Counted from the first letter of the stretch, positions 25,873 through 36,837 are shown. The stretch is DNA of 64,000 nucleotides from CAZRIE01 sp964600075 (GCA_964600075.1 CAZRIE010000011.1:8153-72152); one strand, 5' to 3'. Numbers and translations are program-made. Notes: a model not told the origin generated them from the sequence alone.

Positions 25873-28167
25873 ATGGGCAAAGAGAAACATCGCAGGGAGG
25901 CACTTATCTATCATGCGAAACCCCAACCGGGCAAAATAAAGATCGTTCCCACAAAACCTTACGCCACACAGCGTGATTTGGCATTGGCCTATTCACCAGG
26001 CGTCGCCGAGCCTTGTCTAGAGATTGCGAAGGATAAGGAGAATGTTTATAAGTATACGTCCAAAGGTAACCTAGTAGCCATTATTTCTAATGGAACTGCA
26101 GTTTTGGGTCTGGGCAATATTGGTCCCGAAGCCTCGAAACCTGTCATGGAAGGAAAAAGTTTACTTTTTAAGATTTTCGCAGATATCGATGGTATGGATA
26201 TTGAAGTAGATACGGAGGATGTTGATGAGTTCGTACAGACCGTAAAGATGATCGCCCCCACTTTCGGGGGTATCAACTTGGAAGACATCAAGGCTCCTGA
26301 AGCTTTTGAGATTGAACGAAGGTTGAAAGAGGAGCTGGATATTCCGGTGATGCACGACGATCAGCATGGTACCGCCATAATTTCTGCCGCGGCTTTGTTG
26401 AATGCCCTTGAGCTGGCCAAGAAGAAAATTGGTGAGGTACAGATCGTCATCAGTGGAGCTGGTGCTGCAGCCGTTTCCTGTACGAAACTCTATAAGGCTT
26501 TTGGTGCAAAGGCAGAAAATATTGTAATGCTCGATAGCAAAGGGGTCATTCGAAAAGATGCTGTAAATTTGGCTGCTTCAAAACTTGAATTTGCGACGGC
26601 CAAAAAGATAGATACACTTGAAGAGGCCATGCGAGGTGCCGATGTTTTTATTGGCCTTTCCATAGCCGACATCGTTACTCCTGAAATGTTGACTTCAATG
26701 GCAAAGAACCCTATCGTTTTTGCTATGGCCAATCCAAACCCTGAGATAGACTACGATTTGGCCTGTAAGACAAGAAAGGATATCATTATGGCCACGGGAC
26801 GCTCCGACCACCCGAACCAAGTTAATAATGTACTGGGTTTTCCATTTATTTTTAGGGGAGCTCTTGATGTTCGGGCCACCTCTATTAACGAGGAAATGAA
26901 AATGGCGGCAGTAAAGGCTTTGGCCGAGTTGACCAAACAACCAGTACCCGAGCAGGTTAATATTGCATATGGCGAGACACGTCTTACTTTCGGTACAGAA
27001 TATATCATTCCTAAACCTTTCGATCAACGGCTGATTTCGGAGATTCCACCCGCTGTTGCGAAAGCTGCTATGGATAGTGGCGTCGCCAAAAACCCCATTG
27101 AAGATTGGGGCAAATACAAAGAGGAATTACTACAACGTTCAGGTAATGACAACAAAGTAGTTCGTCTGCTACACAATAGGGCGCGACTCAACTTAAAGCG
27201 AATCGTATTTGCGGAGGCAGATCATTTAGATGTTTTAAAGGCGGCCCAGATCGTTTACGAAGAAGGTATTGCGCAGCCCATCCTTTTAGGTAAAAAGGAA
27301 ATCATACTCGAACTCAAAAGTGAATTGGAGTTCGATGCCGATATCCCAATTCTAGACCCTGCTTCAAACGAGTTCGACGAAAAACATATTCGATACGCCA
27401 CGAAGTTCTGGGAAAGTAGAAAACGAAGTGGTACTACCTTGTACAGTGCGAAGAGAAAAATGCGTGAACGTAATTATTTCGGGGCGATGATGGTTCTGGA
27501 AGGTGACGCCGATGGTATGATCTCTGGCTATTCAAGAGCCTATCCAACAGTAGTAAAACCTATTTTCGAAGTTATAGGAAGAGCAGCGAACGTGAAGAAC
27601 GTAGCTACCGTGAACATCATGATTACCAATATGGGTCCCTTGTTTTTGGCGGATACTTCTATTAACATAGACCCGAATGCAGAAGAATTGGCGGAAATTG
27701 CGCAAAATACAGCAAATGTTGCGGCGACATTCGGTTATGATCCGGTACTTGCGTTGCTATCGTATGCGAATTTTGGTTCTTCGTCCCATCCGAATGCCAA
27801 AAAAGTGAGAGAAGCCGTTCGTATTTTGCATGAAACGAACCCCCAATTGGTGGTCGACGGTGAAATACAGACTGATTTTGCATTGAATAAAGAATTGTTG
27901 CAGAGCCAATTTCCATTTTCAAAATTGGCCGGAAAAAAGGTGAATACCTTGATTTTTCCTAATCTGGAATCTGCCAATATCACATACAAATTATTGAAAG
28001 AACTTAATAAAGCCGATTCGATAGGTCCTATAATGGTAGGCTTGAAAAGATCGGTACATATTTTACAGTTGGGTGCCAGTGTCGACGAAATGGTAAATAT
28101 GACCGCGGTAGCGGCTATCGATGCCCAAGAACGGGAGAAGCGCCGTAAGGCCAAGACAGGGAGTTAG
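25873..28167 (+). CDS. maeB: NADP-dependent malic enzyme, fused to phosphotransacetylase-like domain
   Basis: 764 residues, the usual size of the large bacterial MaeB type. It decarboxylates malate to pyruvate with NADP. The N-terminal ~420 residues are the malic enzyme: YSPGVAEPCLEI, the MHDDQHGTAI metal/malate region, and the nucleotide-binding VISGAGAAA. The C-terminal ~330 residues resemble phosphate acetyltransferase (RIVFAEADHLDVLKAAQI ... ITNMGPLFLADTSINIDP); in this family it has a regulatory, acetyl-CoA-sensing role rather than catalysis. It supplies NADPH and pyruvate and, with PckA, links the TCA cycle to gluconeogenesis. Confidence 0.94.
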   Translation: MGKEKHRREALIYHAKPQPGKIKIVPTKPYATQRDLALAYSPGVAEPCLEIAKDKENVYKYTSKGNLVAIISNGTAVLGLGNIGPEASKPVMEGKSLLFKIFADIDGMDIEVDTEDVDEFVQTVKMIAPTFGGINLEDIKAPEAFEIERRLKEELDIPVMHDDQHGTAIISAAALLNALELAKKKIGEVQIVISGAGAAAVSCTKLYKAFGAKAENIVMLDSKGVIRKDAVNLAASKLEFATAKKIDTLEEAMRGADVFIGLSIADIVTPEMLTSMAKNPIVFAMANPNPEIDYDLACKTRKDIIMATGRSDHPNQVNNVLGFPFIFRGALDVRATSINEEMKMAAVKALAELTKQPVPEQVNIAYGETRLTFGTEYIIPKPFDQRLISEIPPAVAKAAMDSGVAKNPIEDWGKYKEELLQRSGNDNKVVRLLHNRARLNLKRIVFAEADHLDVLKAAQIVYEEGIAQPILLGKKEIILELKSELEFDADIPILDPASNEFDEKHIRYATKFWESRKRSGTTLYSAKRKMRERNYFGAMMVLEGDADGMISGYSRAYPTVVKPIFEVIGRAANVKNVATVNIMITNMGPLFLADTSINIDPNAEELAEIAQNTANVAATFGYDPVLALLSYANFGSSSHPNAKKVREAVRILHETNPQLVVDGEIQTDFALNKELLQSQFPFSKLAGKKVNTLIFPNLESANITYKLLKELNKADSIGPIMVGLKRSVHILQLGASVDEMVNMTAVAAIDAQEREKRRKAKTGS

Positions 28168-28266
28168 CTGTCTGTAAGCGGTTGCAGTTGCAGTAAAAAG
28201 TTAAGTTTTATTTCCAGAACTATGAGTTTACGTGAGATTCTCCGTATTACTCTTTTTTCTCTGTTT

Positions 28267-28291
28267 AACGCAGTGATACGACCACTGCGTT
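28267..28291. other. Hairpin between maeB and ruvA
   Basis: AACGCAGTG, loop ATACGAC, CACTGCGTT: a perfect 9-bp stem about 100 bases after maeB. There is no T tract on either side, so a classic intrinsic terminator is unlikely; it may be an RNA 3-prime-end stabiliser or a protein site. The rest of 28168-28424 shows nothing recognisable. Confidence 0.4.
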
Positions 28292-28424
28292 TATGAAAAA
28301 CGATTAGTAAAAATTGGTAAAATTCGCGTCCTCAGAAAAACTTTAGAAATTTATTGTTTGCCAGCATGGGGGACGAAATCGTGAGCATTTTGAACTTGAC
28401 ACTTAAACTTGAAATTTCATTCCT

Positions 28425-29006
28425 ATGATCCATCATCTTAAAGGTAAACTAGTAGAAAAGAACCCGACTTATGTTGTTATCGAATGTGCTGGCGTAGGCT
28501 ATTTCGTGAATATAACATTGCATACCTTTTCAAGAATCAACGACTCGGAAACCATCAGTCTTTTTACTCACCTACAGGTCAAGGAAGATTCACACACATT
28601 ATTCGGTTTTTCAGAACGCTCTGAACGCGAAATATTCCGCTTATTACTTTCCGTTTCAGGTATTGGATCCAGTATTGCCCGTACGATGCTTTCATCGCTT
28701 GAACCTGCTCAAATTCGAGATGCTATTGCCAATGGTAATGTGCCTACAATTCAGTCTATCAAAGGCATAGGTGCAAAAACGGCGCAAAGGGTTATTCTTG
28801 ACCTTCGTGACAAGATTTTAAAAGTGTACGATATCGGCGAAGTTTCCTCGCCTGCGAACAATACAAATAAAGAAGAAGCGTTATCTGCTTTAGAGGTTCT
28901 TGGCTTTGCTAGAAGACCCACTGAAAAGATAGTGGATAAAGTGCTCGCCCAAGACCCCTCGCTTAGCGCAGAGAACATTATTAAACTTGCGCTTAAAAAT
29001 TTGTAA
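28425..29006 (+). CDS. ruvA: Holliday junction DNA helicase subunit RuvA
   Basis: 193 residues, full length. RuvA binds four-way junctions as a tetramer and recruits RuvB. The N-terminal OB fold (MIHHLKGKLVEKNPTYVVIE), two helix-hairpin-helix motifs (LLSVSGIGSSIA and IQSIKGIGAKTAQRV) and the C-terminal RuvB-binding three-helix domain (KEEALSALEVLGFARRPTEK) are all present. It is followed 5 bases later by sprA. In many Flavobacteriia ruvA sits directly before sprA, so this arrangement is conserved and an operon is likely. Confidence 0.95.
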   Translation: MIHHLKGKLVEKNPTYVVIECAGVGYFVNITLHTFSRINDSETISLFTHLQVKEDSHTLFGFSERSEREIFRLLLSVSGIGSSIARTMLSSLEPAQIRDAIANGNVPTIQSIKGIGAKTAQRVILDLRDKILKVYDIGEVSSPANNTNKEEALSALEVLGFARRPTEKIVDKVLAQDPSLSAENIIKLALKNL

Positions 29007-29011
29007 CAAGT

Positions 29012-32000
29012 TTGAAAACAGGGGCCGAACTAATTCTTAAATCACCATTTAAGCTTACTCTCCTATTCTTCTTTTTCGTGATTTCAATGGCTACTTCGTA
29101 TGCCCAAGAAACCGAGGGCGAGGATACGGAAGAGCAGCAGGTCGATTCGGTTAAAACTGGTTTTTCTTTGGGGAAACTCCGTATGGAGAACCCAGAAAGT
29201 ATTGTCTCCAAATACTTTTATGATCCCAAGCTGAAAATGTACATCTATTCTGAAAAGTTAGGTGATTTTGATATTGGCTACCCCATTATACTGACCCCAG
29301 ACCAGTACTACGAACTGGTGCGCAAAGAGAATATCAAAAATTATTTTAAGGAAAAATCGGATGCCTATTCAGGTAAAAAAGAGGGCAGCGAGGAGGCACG
29401 AAAAAACCTGCTTCCGAATTTCTACACGAATAAACAGTGGTTTCAATCTATTTTTGGCGGAAATACCATTGAGGTCATTCCGCAAGGTTCTGTGGCTATG
29501 GATTTGGGTGTTATTTGGCAAAAAAATGACAATCCTTCATTATCCCCAAGAAATCGCACGAATACTTCATTTGACTTTGATCAACGTATCAGCCTGAGCA
29601 TGTTGGGGAAAATTGGTGAGCGTCTTCAGGTAACTGCAAATTATGATACTGAGGCGACCTTTGATTTCCAGAATATTGTAAAGTTGGACTATACCCCGAC
29701 AGAAGACGATATTATTCGTTCGATCGAGGTGGGTAATATCTCTATGCCTTTGAACAGTTCGTTGATTCAAGGTTCGCAAAGTCTTTTTGGCGTAAAGACA
29801 CAATTGCAGTTCGGTAAGACCTCGGTTACGGCAGTTTTTTCTCAACAGCAATCGCAAAATAATACCGTCGTCGCCCAAGGTGGCGGTACCTTGAGCGAAT
29901 TTGAGGTTACGGCTTTAGATTATGATGAGGATAGACACTTCTTTCTTTCTCAATCTTTTAGGGACAATTATGATGATGCACTGGAGAACTATCCTTACAT
30001 CCGTAGTCAAGTGCAGATTACGCGTCTAGAAGTCTGGGTGACCAACCGTAGCCAGCAGACCCAGAACGTTCGTAATATTGTAGGGATACAAGATTTGGGG
30101 GAATATGATCCCTTGGAGGGCGTTGAAAATGCTAAAACAAGAATTTATAGGGAGATAGCTGGTAACGCTCCACCTCCCAACTTCTTTAATATGAACAATG
30201 GCGGCCAACCGAACGGCCTCCCAAGGAACAATGCCAACGACTATGATCCAGCAATGATTGGCTCTGGCGGGGTTCTTACTGAAAGTATTCGTGATGTTGC
30301 TACGATAGAACAAGGATTTAACGTGCCGGGATATCAACCGAACCAAGGTTTCGATTATGCCTATTTGGAAAATGCCCGTAAGATGGAGCTGGTCAGGGAC
30401 TACAATTTTAATTCGCAATTGGGCTATATTTCATTGAATCAGCGTTTGAGCAACGATGAGATTCTGGCCGTGGCCTATCAATATACACATAATGGTAACG
30501 TGTATCAAGTGGGTGAGTTCGCCAACGGCGGTCTAGATGCGACAACAGTTTCAGGACCGACTGAAAACCCGATAATCGAAAATAACACACTGATTCTTAA
30601 ACTTCTTAAAAGTAATATCACCAACGTTTCCGATCCGATTTGGGACTTGATGATGAAAAATATCTACGCTACGGGTGCTTTTCGATTGAGCCAAGAAGAT
30701 TTCAAACTGAATATCCTATATAGCAATCCGACACCTAGAAACTATATCACCCCGGTCGATGATGCCACGTGGCCAGATGGTCTTCAGGATCGTATTCTTT
30801 TGAACGTCTTTAATTTTGACCGATTGAATGCCTATAATGATTTACAACCCGGCGGAGATGGTTTCTTTGATTTTGTTCCGGGCCTTACAGTAGATACGCA
30901 AAATGGTCAAATAATCTTTACCAAGGTCGAACCTTTTGGGAAGTATCTCTTCGAGGAATTGGGAAGTGGTGATTATGAGCAAGAAAATACGTACAACCCC
31001 AACCAAGAACGCTATGTCTTCAAAGATATGTACGATCTGACCAAATCGGCGGCATTGCAGGACCCCGAAAAGAACAAATTTATGTTAAAGGGTAGGTACA
31101 AGTCTGAAGGTAGCAATGGTATACCTATTGGTGCCTTTAACGTGCCGAGAGGTTCAGTTCGGGTTACTGCCGGTGGCAGACAGCTACAGGAAGGTATCGA
31201 TTATACGGTAAATTATCAGGCAGGTACAGTTCAGATTCTGGACCCCAGTTTAGAGGCTTCGAATACCCCTATCAACATTTCGGTAGAAAACAATGCGGTC
31301 TTCGGGCAACAAACAAGAAGGTTTTCCGGGGTCAATGTCGAACACCAGTTCAACGAGAATTTTGTATTGGGCGCTACACTTTTGAATTTGAATGAAAGGC
31401 CGTTGACACAAAAATCAAATTTTGGTGTCGAACCGGTGAACAATACTATTTTCGGTATCAACGGAAACTTTTCTACCGAAGTTCCATTTTTGACCCGATT
31501 GGTCAACAAACTTCCGAATATTGATACGGATGTGCCCTCAAACCTATCTGTACGTGGCGAAATGGCTTGGTTAAAGCCGAATTCCCCCAAAAATGCGGAT
31601 TTTCAGGGAGAAACAACAACCTATTTAGATGACTTCGAAGGTGCGCAGTCTTTAATAGATGTCCGCTCTTCGTTGGGTTGGGCCTTGGCTAGTACACCAG
31701 TTGAATTTCTGGATACGCCAACTCAAAAAGGTTTGGAGACGGGTTTTAATAGGGCGAAAATGGCCTGGTATACGATTGATCCCGTGTTTTACACGAATCA
31801 AAGACCTTCTAGTATCAGTGATAGCGATATCTCTACCAACGCCACACGAAGAATATTTGTCGATGAGGTCTTTCCGAAAGTGGAAATTTCCCAAGGCCAG
31901 ACACGCCAGCAGACTACGCTTGATTTGGCCTACTACCCGAATCTAAAGGGGCCATATAACGCGAGCGAAAATTTTGAAAACGTTGCTACCGACCAGAAAT

Positions 32001-35000
32001 GGGGTGGTATCATGCGCTCTTTGAGCAGTACGAATTTTGAACAGGCCAATGTCGAATTCGTTCAATTTTGGGTAATGGACCCCTATGTAGATGGTATTGC
32101 CACTGGTCCAGGTGAATTGGTATTGAACTTTGGTAACATTACCGAAGATATATTGTCCGATGGCCTGAAACAATACGAAAATGGGCTGCCTATCAACGGG
32201 GAGGGGAGCATCAAACCTGAAAACCCGATATGGGGCCCCGTTCCTGCCACTCAGGCCCTTGTGTACGCATTCGATGTCAATGAGGGCAATCGCGTACAGC
32301 AAGATGTTGGCCTTGATGGTCTTGACGATGGTGCTGAGGCGGCCATCTACGGCACGGCGAACGGCGCTGATCCAGCATTGGACAACTACGAATATTTTTT
32401 ACAGCGCGAAGGCGGTATTCTCGATCGATACTTAAATTTCAATAACACGCAAGGTAACTCACCGGTACAGGTCACCAATGATAATAGGGGTTCGACTACC
32501 TTACCGGATGTAGAGGATATCGACCGTGACCTGACGATGAACACAGTAAACAGTTACTATGAATATCGAGTCCCAATTAAGCCGAATACGAATATCAATG
32601 ATTTGTACGTAACCGATATTCGAGATTCTTTGGTCTTTTCTGGGGATAACAGAATTCCTGACGGCAGTACGGTACGGGCAAGATGGATCCAGTATAAGAT
32701 CCCCTTAAATGATTTTGCCGATGCAGTGGGCGGTATTACCGATTTCCGCTCTATTAGTTCTATGCGTATGTACATGACCGGTTTTACCAGCGACGTCATA
32801 TTGCGTTTCGCAACGTTGGATTTGGTGCGTGGCGATTGGCGTACCTATTTAAAGCCTTTAGACAACAACGACCCGAACCCTGACGACGACAACACTACTT
32901 TCAAGGTCAATGCCGTAAATATTCAAGAAAACGAGAACCGTACCCCGATACCTTATGTTCTGCCACCAGGGGTTCGTAGAGAGCAATTGAACAATAATAA
33001 TACGATTATTCAGCAGAACGAGCAATCACTTTCTTTGATTGTCGAAAACTTGGAACCCGAAGATGCCCGAGGGGTATTTAAAAACGTGAACATCGATGTG
33101 CGCCAATATAAAAAGCTGAAGATGTTCATGCATGCCGAGAAAATTCTTGAATCCGATATATACGATATTGAGCAACCGTTGGTAGGCTTCCTTAGGATAG
33201 GTACCGATTTTTCCGAAAATTTCTATCAATTGGAATTGCCTTTGGAATTCACTCCCTTTAGTGCGCGATCAGAAGAAGCCATTTGGCCCATAAATAATGA
33301 AATGGAAGTTATCTTAGCGGACTTGAACAAGGTGAAATCGGTCTGGATCGATGGCGGTAATTTGAACGAGGTGCGTTACTTTGAGGTTGTCGATGGTGAA
33401 GTTATATCTGTCGATGAATTCGCCGAGCGTACCCCTGGTCGCCTGCGCATCGGTATAAGGGGTAACCCATCATTGGGAAGTATAAGAAGCGCCATGGTAG
33501 GCATTAAAAATACCAGTAGACTACCTGTCAGGGGAGAAGTCTGGTTTAACGAGTTGAGATTGGCAGGTTTAGATAATGAAGGTGGATGGGCAGCAATTGC
33601 TGCGGTTGATGGCAACATTGCCGATTTTGCCAACATTTCGGCCACGGGCAGCACCAGCACCTCCGGCTTTGGAAGTATAGATCAAATGCCGAACGAACGC
33701 GCACGTGAAGATGCCATTTCATACGATTTGGTCACCAATGTTAATGTAGGGCAATTGCTTCCGCCGAAATGGGGTATTCAAATTCCTTTTAATTATGGTA
33801 TTTCAGAAGAATTTATCACTCCCGAGTTCGACCCTGTATACGATGATTTAAAATTAGCTGATAGAATAGCGGCGGCCGAAGATCCCGGTAGCACCCAAAA
33901 CCCCGAAGATATTAAGGAGCAGGCCGAAGACTATACGAAAAGAACCAGTTTGAACCTTATCGGGGTACGCAAGGATAGGGGAGAGGAGGCCGAGGCCAAC
34001 TTCTACGATATCGAGAATTTCAACTTCAATTATTCATATAACGAGACAAACCACAGAGATTTTGAAATCGCTTCGTTAGAAGATAAAAGTGTTGTTACCG
34101 GTTTTGTATACAACCACAATTTCAAACCCGTCGAGGTCGCGCCTTTTGCCAAAAATGATTCCCTGTTTACGGGTAAATACTGGCAATGGCTGAAAGAGCT
34201 GAACCTAAGCCTGTTGCCTACGAGCATATCGGTAAACTCGAATTTTAATCGGCAGTTCAACCAACAGCGTTTTCGTGATGTCGTTGAAAAAGATGTTGAA
34301 AAGCTAGACCTTCCGACCCTAAGGCAACGCAATTATCTGTTCAATTGGCAGTATGCTGTAAACTACAGCTTGACGAAATCTTTGCGTATGAACCTGACTG
34401 CGAGCAATAACCATATCGTGCGTAATTATTTGGAGGACCCCTCTAACCCTAATTCCGAAATCGATCAGACGTTGGGGCTATGGGACGGTTTTTGGGATCT
34501 AGGCGAACCCAATCGGCATGCCCAAACGTTAGAACTAAACTACGAACTGCCCTTTAGTAAAATACCCGTACTAGATTTTATAAATGCCCAATATAGCTAT
34601 GCGAGCAATTTCGATTGGCAACGGGGTGGCGATGCCCTCAACCTTGCCGTTGCAGAGCAACAAAACCCCGACCCTAGCGAAATGAATCCGCTTCAGGTGG
34701 TTTCGATAAACACGGTGCAGAATGCCAGCACACATAACCTGACTGCCAACCTAACGATGCAGAAGTTCTATGATATGATAGGGCTCAAAAAACGTAATGG
34801 CAAATCGAATGCCAGTACGGCACCCGTTCGTAAGGATAAAGCGGGCAACCCTGTTTCTGGAGGGGAAAAGCAAAAGAAGAAAATTAGCGGATTCTCTAAT
34901 ACTGCGATCGATATATTGACTATGGTCAAGCGGCTCAACGTTAATTATAACCAAACTAGCGGAAAGGTACTTCCGGGCTACACGCAATCTGTTGGTTTCG

Positions 35001-36247
35001 TAGGGTCTTTAAGACCATCAATTGGTTTTGTATTCGGTAGTCAGGCCGATGTACGCTTTGATGCCGCACGTAAGGGTTGGTTGATTAATTTTAACGAGTT
35101 CAACGAACAGTATATTGAAAGCGTCAACAAGCAGCTGAACCTCACCGCTACGGCAATACCAACAAAGGATTTGACCATAGATCTCGCCGCCGAACGCCAG
35201 TTTATTAGAAGTTATCAAGAGAACTACGATATAGACCTTTGGGCCCAGAACGAAATCCCACTGGGCAACGAATATGGTAATTTCAGTGTATCTACTCTAA
35301 TGATCGGAACAGTTTTTGGAAAAAGCGATGAGTTCGACTCGGCGACTTTTGAAAAATTCAAGGAAAACCGGATTACCATTGCCAATAGGTTGGTTGCCGA
35401 TAGAGGTCAATCCCCGGGAGAGCCGGATGATGATGGGTTCCCTGAAGGATATGGAAAAACCCAACAAGATGTACTTTTACCTGCTTTTTTTGCCGCTTAT
35501 ACAGGTCAAAACGCCGACAGGGTAAATCTTGATGTTTTTCGGCAGATACCGATACCTAATTGGAACTTGAAATACACCGGACTGATGCGTAACAAATGGT
35601 TTAAGAAAAAGTTTCAGCGCTTTTCATTAAGTCATGGTTATCGAGCTGCCTATAGTATCAATTCATTTCAGACCAATTTGGAGAAAGTACAATTACAAAA
35701 TGAAGGCTTGCCTACGATTGATCCCGAAAGCGGTAATTTAATGTCTGACCTTATTTTGAACAATGTAGTACTTAACGACGAGTTTAATCCCTTAATGCGT
35801 GTCGATTTCGAAATGAAAAACTCCGTTAGCGTGTTGGCCGAAATGCGGACCAGCCGCATATTGGCATTGAGTTTCGACAATAATCTGATGACTGAAACCA
35901 ACGGGGAAGAATATACCTTGGGGTTGGGCTATCGTTTTAAGGATGTGAAGTTCGTTACTAATATCGGAGGTAACAAGACCCGTTTAAAGGGTGACCTGAA
36001 CCTGAAGGGCGATGTTACTTTTCGCGACAATATTACGATTATTAGAAATCTCGATATTGACAACAACCAGATTACTTCCGGCCAAAATTTATTGTCGATC
36101 AAAATTACTGCCGACTACGCGTTGAGCAAAAACTTGAACGCCTTGTTCTACTACGACCATTCGTTCTCGCAGTTTGCGGTTTCAACGGCTTTCCCACAAA
36201 CAAGCATCAATACTGGGTTTACCTTACGGTACAATTTTGGGAATTAG
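29012..36247 (+). CDS. sprA: Type IX secretion system outer-membrane translocon SprA (Sov)
   Basis: 2411 residues. SprA forms the very large 36-strand outer-membrane barrel through which T9SS substrates exit; it is needed for gliding and surface adhesin secretion. Evidence is the size, the N-terminal signal peptide (LTLLFFFFVISMATSYAQ), the SprA N-terminal region (YPIILTPDQYYELVRKENIKNYF is characteristic), long beta-rich repeats, and a terminal aromatic strand (INTGFTLRYNFGN). There is no ATG upstream of the signal peptide; the first in-frame ATG falls inside it, so the TTG at 29012 is taken as the start, 5 bases after ruvA. Other T9SS core genes are not in the window. Confidence 0.95.
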   Translation: MKTGAELILKSPFKLTLLFFFFVISMATSYAQETEGEDTEEQQVDSVKTGFSLGKLRMENPESIVSKYFYDPKLKMYIYSEKLGDFDIGYPIILTPDQYYELVRKENIKNYFKEKSDAYSGKKEGSEEARKNLLPNFYTNKQWFQSIFGGNTIEVIPQGSVAMDLGVIWQKNDNPSLSPRNRTNTSFDFDQRISLSMLGKIGERLQVTANYDTEATFDFQNIVKLDYTPTEDDIIRSIEVGNISMPLNSSLIQGSQSLFGVKTQLQFGKTSVTAVFSQQQSQNNTVVAQGGGTLSEFEVTALDYDEDRHFFLSQSFRDNYDDALENYPYIRSQVQITRLEVWVTNRSQQTQNVRNIVGIQDLGEYDPLEGVENAKTRIYREIAGNAPPPNFFNMNNGGQPNGLPRNNANDYDPAMIGSGGVLTESIRDVATIEQGFNVPGYQPNQGFDYAYLENARKMELVRDYNFNSQLGYISLNQRLSNDEILAVAYQYTHNGNVYQVGEFANGGLDATTVSGPTENPIIENNTLILKLLKSNITNVSDPIWDLMMKNIYATGAFRLSQEDFKLNILYSNPTPRNYITPVDDATWPDGLQDRILLNVFNFDRLNAYNDLQPGGDGFFDFVPGLTVDTQNGQIIFTKVEPFGKYLFEELGSGDYEQENTYNPNQERYVFKDMYDLTKSAALQDPEKNKFMLKGRYKSEGSNGIPIGAFNVPRGSVRVTAGGRQLQEGIDYTVNYQAGTVQILDPSLEASNTPINISVENNAVFGQQTRRFSGVNVEHQFNENFVLGATLLNLNERPLTQKSNFGVEPVNNTIFGINGNFSTEVPFLTRLVNKLPNIDTDVPSNLSVRGEMAWLKPNSPKNADFQGETTTYLDDFEGAQSLIDVRSSLGWALASTPVEFLDTPTQKGLETGFNRAKMAWYTIDPVFYTNQRPSSISDSDISTNATRRIFVDEVFPKVEISQGQTRQQTTLDLAYYPNLKGPYNASENFENVATDQKWGGIMRSLSSTNFEQANVEFVQFWVMDPYVDGIATGPGELVLNFGNITEDILSDGLKQYENGLPINGEGSIKPENPIWGPVPATQALVYAFDVNEGNRVQQDVGLDGLDDGAEAAIYGTANGADPALDNYEYFLQREGGILDRYLNFNNTQGNSPVQVTNDNRGSTTLPDVEDIDRDLTMNTVNSYYEYRVPIKPNTNINDLYVTDIRDSLVFSGDNRIPDGSTVRARWIQYKIPLNDFADAVGGITDFRSISSMRMYMTGFTSDVILRFATLDLVRGDWRTYLKPLDNNDPNPDDDNTTFKVNAVNIQENENRTPIPYVLPPGVRREQLNNNNTIIQQNEQSLSLIVENLEPEDARGVFKNVNIDVRQYKKLKMFMHAEKILESDIYDIEQPLVGFLRIGTDFSENFYQLELPLEFTPFSARSEEAIWPINNEMEVILADLNKVKSVWIDGGNLNEVRYFEVVDGEVISVDEFAERTPGRLRIGIRGNPSLGSIRSAMVGIKNTSRLPVRGEVWFNELRLAGLDNEGGWAAIAAVDGNIADFANISATGSTSTSGFGSIDQMPNERAREDAISYDLVTNVNVGQLLPPKWGIQIPFNYGISEEFITPEFDPVYDDLKLADRIAAAEDPGSTQNPEDIKEQAEDYTKRTSLNLIGVRKDRGEEAEANFYDIENFNFNYSYNETNHRDFEIASLEDKSVVTGFVYNHNFKPVEVAPFAKNDSLFTGKYWQWLKELNLSLLPTSISVNSNFNRQFNQQRFRDVVEKDVEKLDLPTLRQRNYLFNWQYAVNYSLTKSLRMNLTASNNHIVRNYLEDPSNPNSEIDQTLGLWDGFWDLGEPNRHAQTLELNYELPFSKIPVLDFINAQYSYASNFDWQRGGDALNLAVAEQQNPDPSEMNPLQVVSINTVQNASTHNLTANLTMQKFYDMIGLKKRNGKSNASTAPVRKDKAGNPVSGGEKQKKKISGFSNTAIDILTMVKRLNVNYNQTSGKVLPGYTQSVGFVGSLRPSIGFVFGSQADVRFDAARKGWLINFNEFNEQYIESVNKQLNLTATAIPTKDLTIDLAAERQFIRSYQENYDIDLWAQNEIPLGNEYGNFSVSTLMIGTVFGKSDEFDSATFEKFKENRITIANRLVADRGQSPGEPDDDGFPEGYGKTQQDVLLPAFFAAYTGQNADRVNLDVFRQIPIPNWNLKYTGLMRNKWFKKKFQRFSLSHGYRAAYSINSFQTNLEKVQLQNEGLPTIDPESGNLMSDLILNNVVLNDEFNPLMRVDFEMKNSVSVLAEMRTSRILALSFDNNLMTETNGEEYTLGLGYRFKDVKFVTNIGGNKTRLKGDLNLKGDVTFRDNITIIRNLDIDNNQITSGQNLLSIKITADYALSKNLNALFYYDHSFSQFAVSTAFPQTSINTGFTLRYNFGN

Positions 36248-36406
36248 CGAATTGCGAAGAGCCCTTCAAAATTTCACGGTTGATGCGGCGCGGCAATTTA
36301 TTAAAGCTAATTGAAGCTTGAAAAGATTACCAATTCGTTTCCAATTTTCCACAGGAGTCACTCTTTTTTCCGCTCCTCGCAATTACGCCAAGAAAATACG
36401 ATTTCC

Positions 36407-36437
36407 TTGAAAATCGTTTTGGAATCATTTACATTTG
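36407..36437 (+). promoter_or_regulatory. Promoter of gcvH
   Basis: TTG (36407-36409), 20-base spacer, TACATTTG (36430-36437): full consensus. The start codon is 19 bases after the -7 element, giving a short A-rich leader. It separates gcvH from the sprA transcript. Confidence 0.7.
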
Positions 36438-36456
36438 CTTTTCTAATAAAAAAACA

Positions 36457-36837
36457 ATGAATATCCCATCAGAATTAAAGTACACCAAGGATCATGAATG
36501 GATCAAGCTAGAAGGTAATATCGCCACAGTTGGCATAACAGATTTTGCGCAAGGCGAGTTGGGCGATATCGTTTATGTTGAAGTGGAGACCATAGACGAG
36601 ACTCTGGAAAAGGATGAAGTGTTTGGTTCCGTGGAGGCGGTAAAGACCGTTTCTGATCTTTTCCTTCCGCTAACTGGTGAAATCATTGAATTCAATGAGG
36701 CTTTGGAAGATGCTCCCGAAAAGGTCAACTCAGATCCTTATGGCGAGGGCTGGATGGTGAAAATAAAAATCAGCGATACTTCGGAAGCCGACGAACTGCT
36801 ATCTGCTGAGGATTACAAAACGCTTATCGGTGCTTAA
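36457..36837 (+). CDS. gcvH: Glycine cleavage system H protein
   Basis: 126 residues. The H protein shuttles the aminomethyl group from P to T protein on a lipoyl arm. The lipoylated Lys63 lies in GSVEAVKTVSDL, in the usual context. The family core HEWIKLEGNIATVGITDFAQ and GEGWMVKIKISD is intact. gcvT and gcvP are not adjacent, which is common in Bacteroidota. Its end overlaps the VanZ-like gene by 8 bases, so the two are translationally linked. Confidence 0.95.
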   Translation: MNIPSELKYTKDHEWIKLEGNIATVGITDFAQGELGDIVYVEVETIDETLEKDEVFGSVEAVKTVSDLFLPLTGEIIEFNEALEDAPEKVNSDPYGEGWMVKIKISDTSEADELLSAEDYKTLIGA

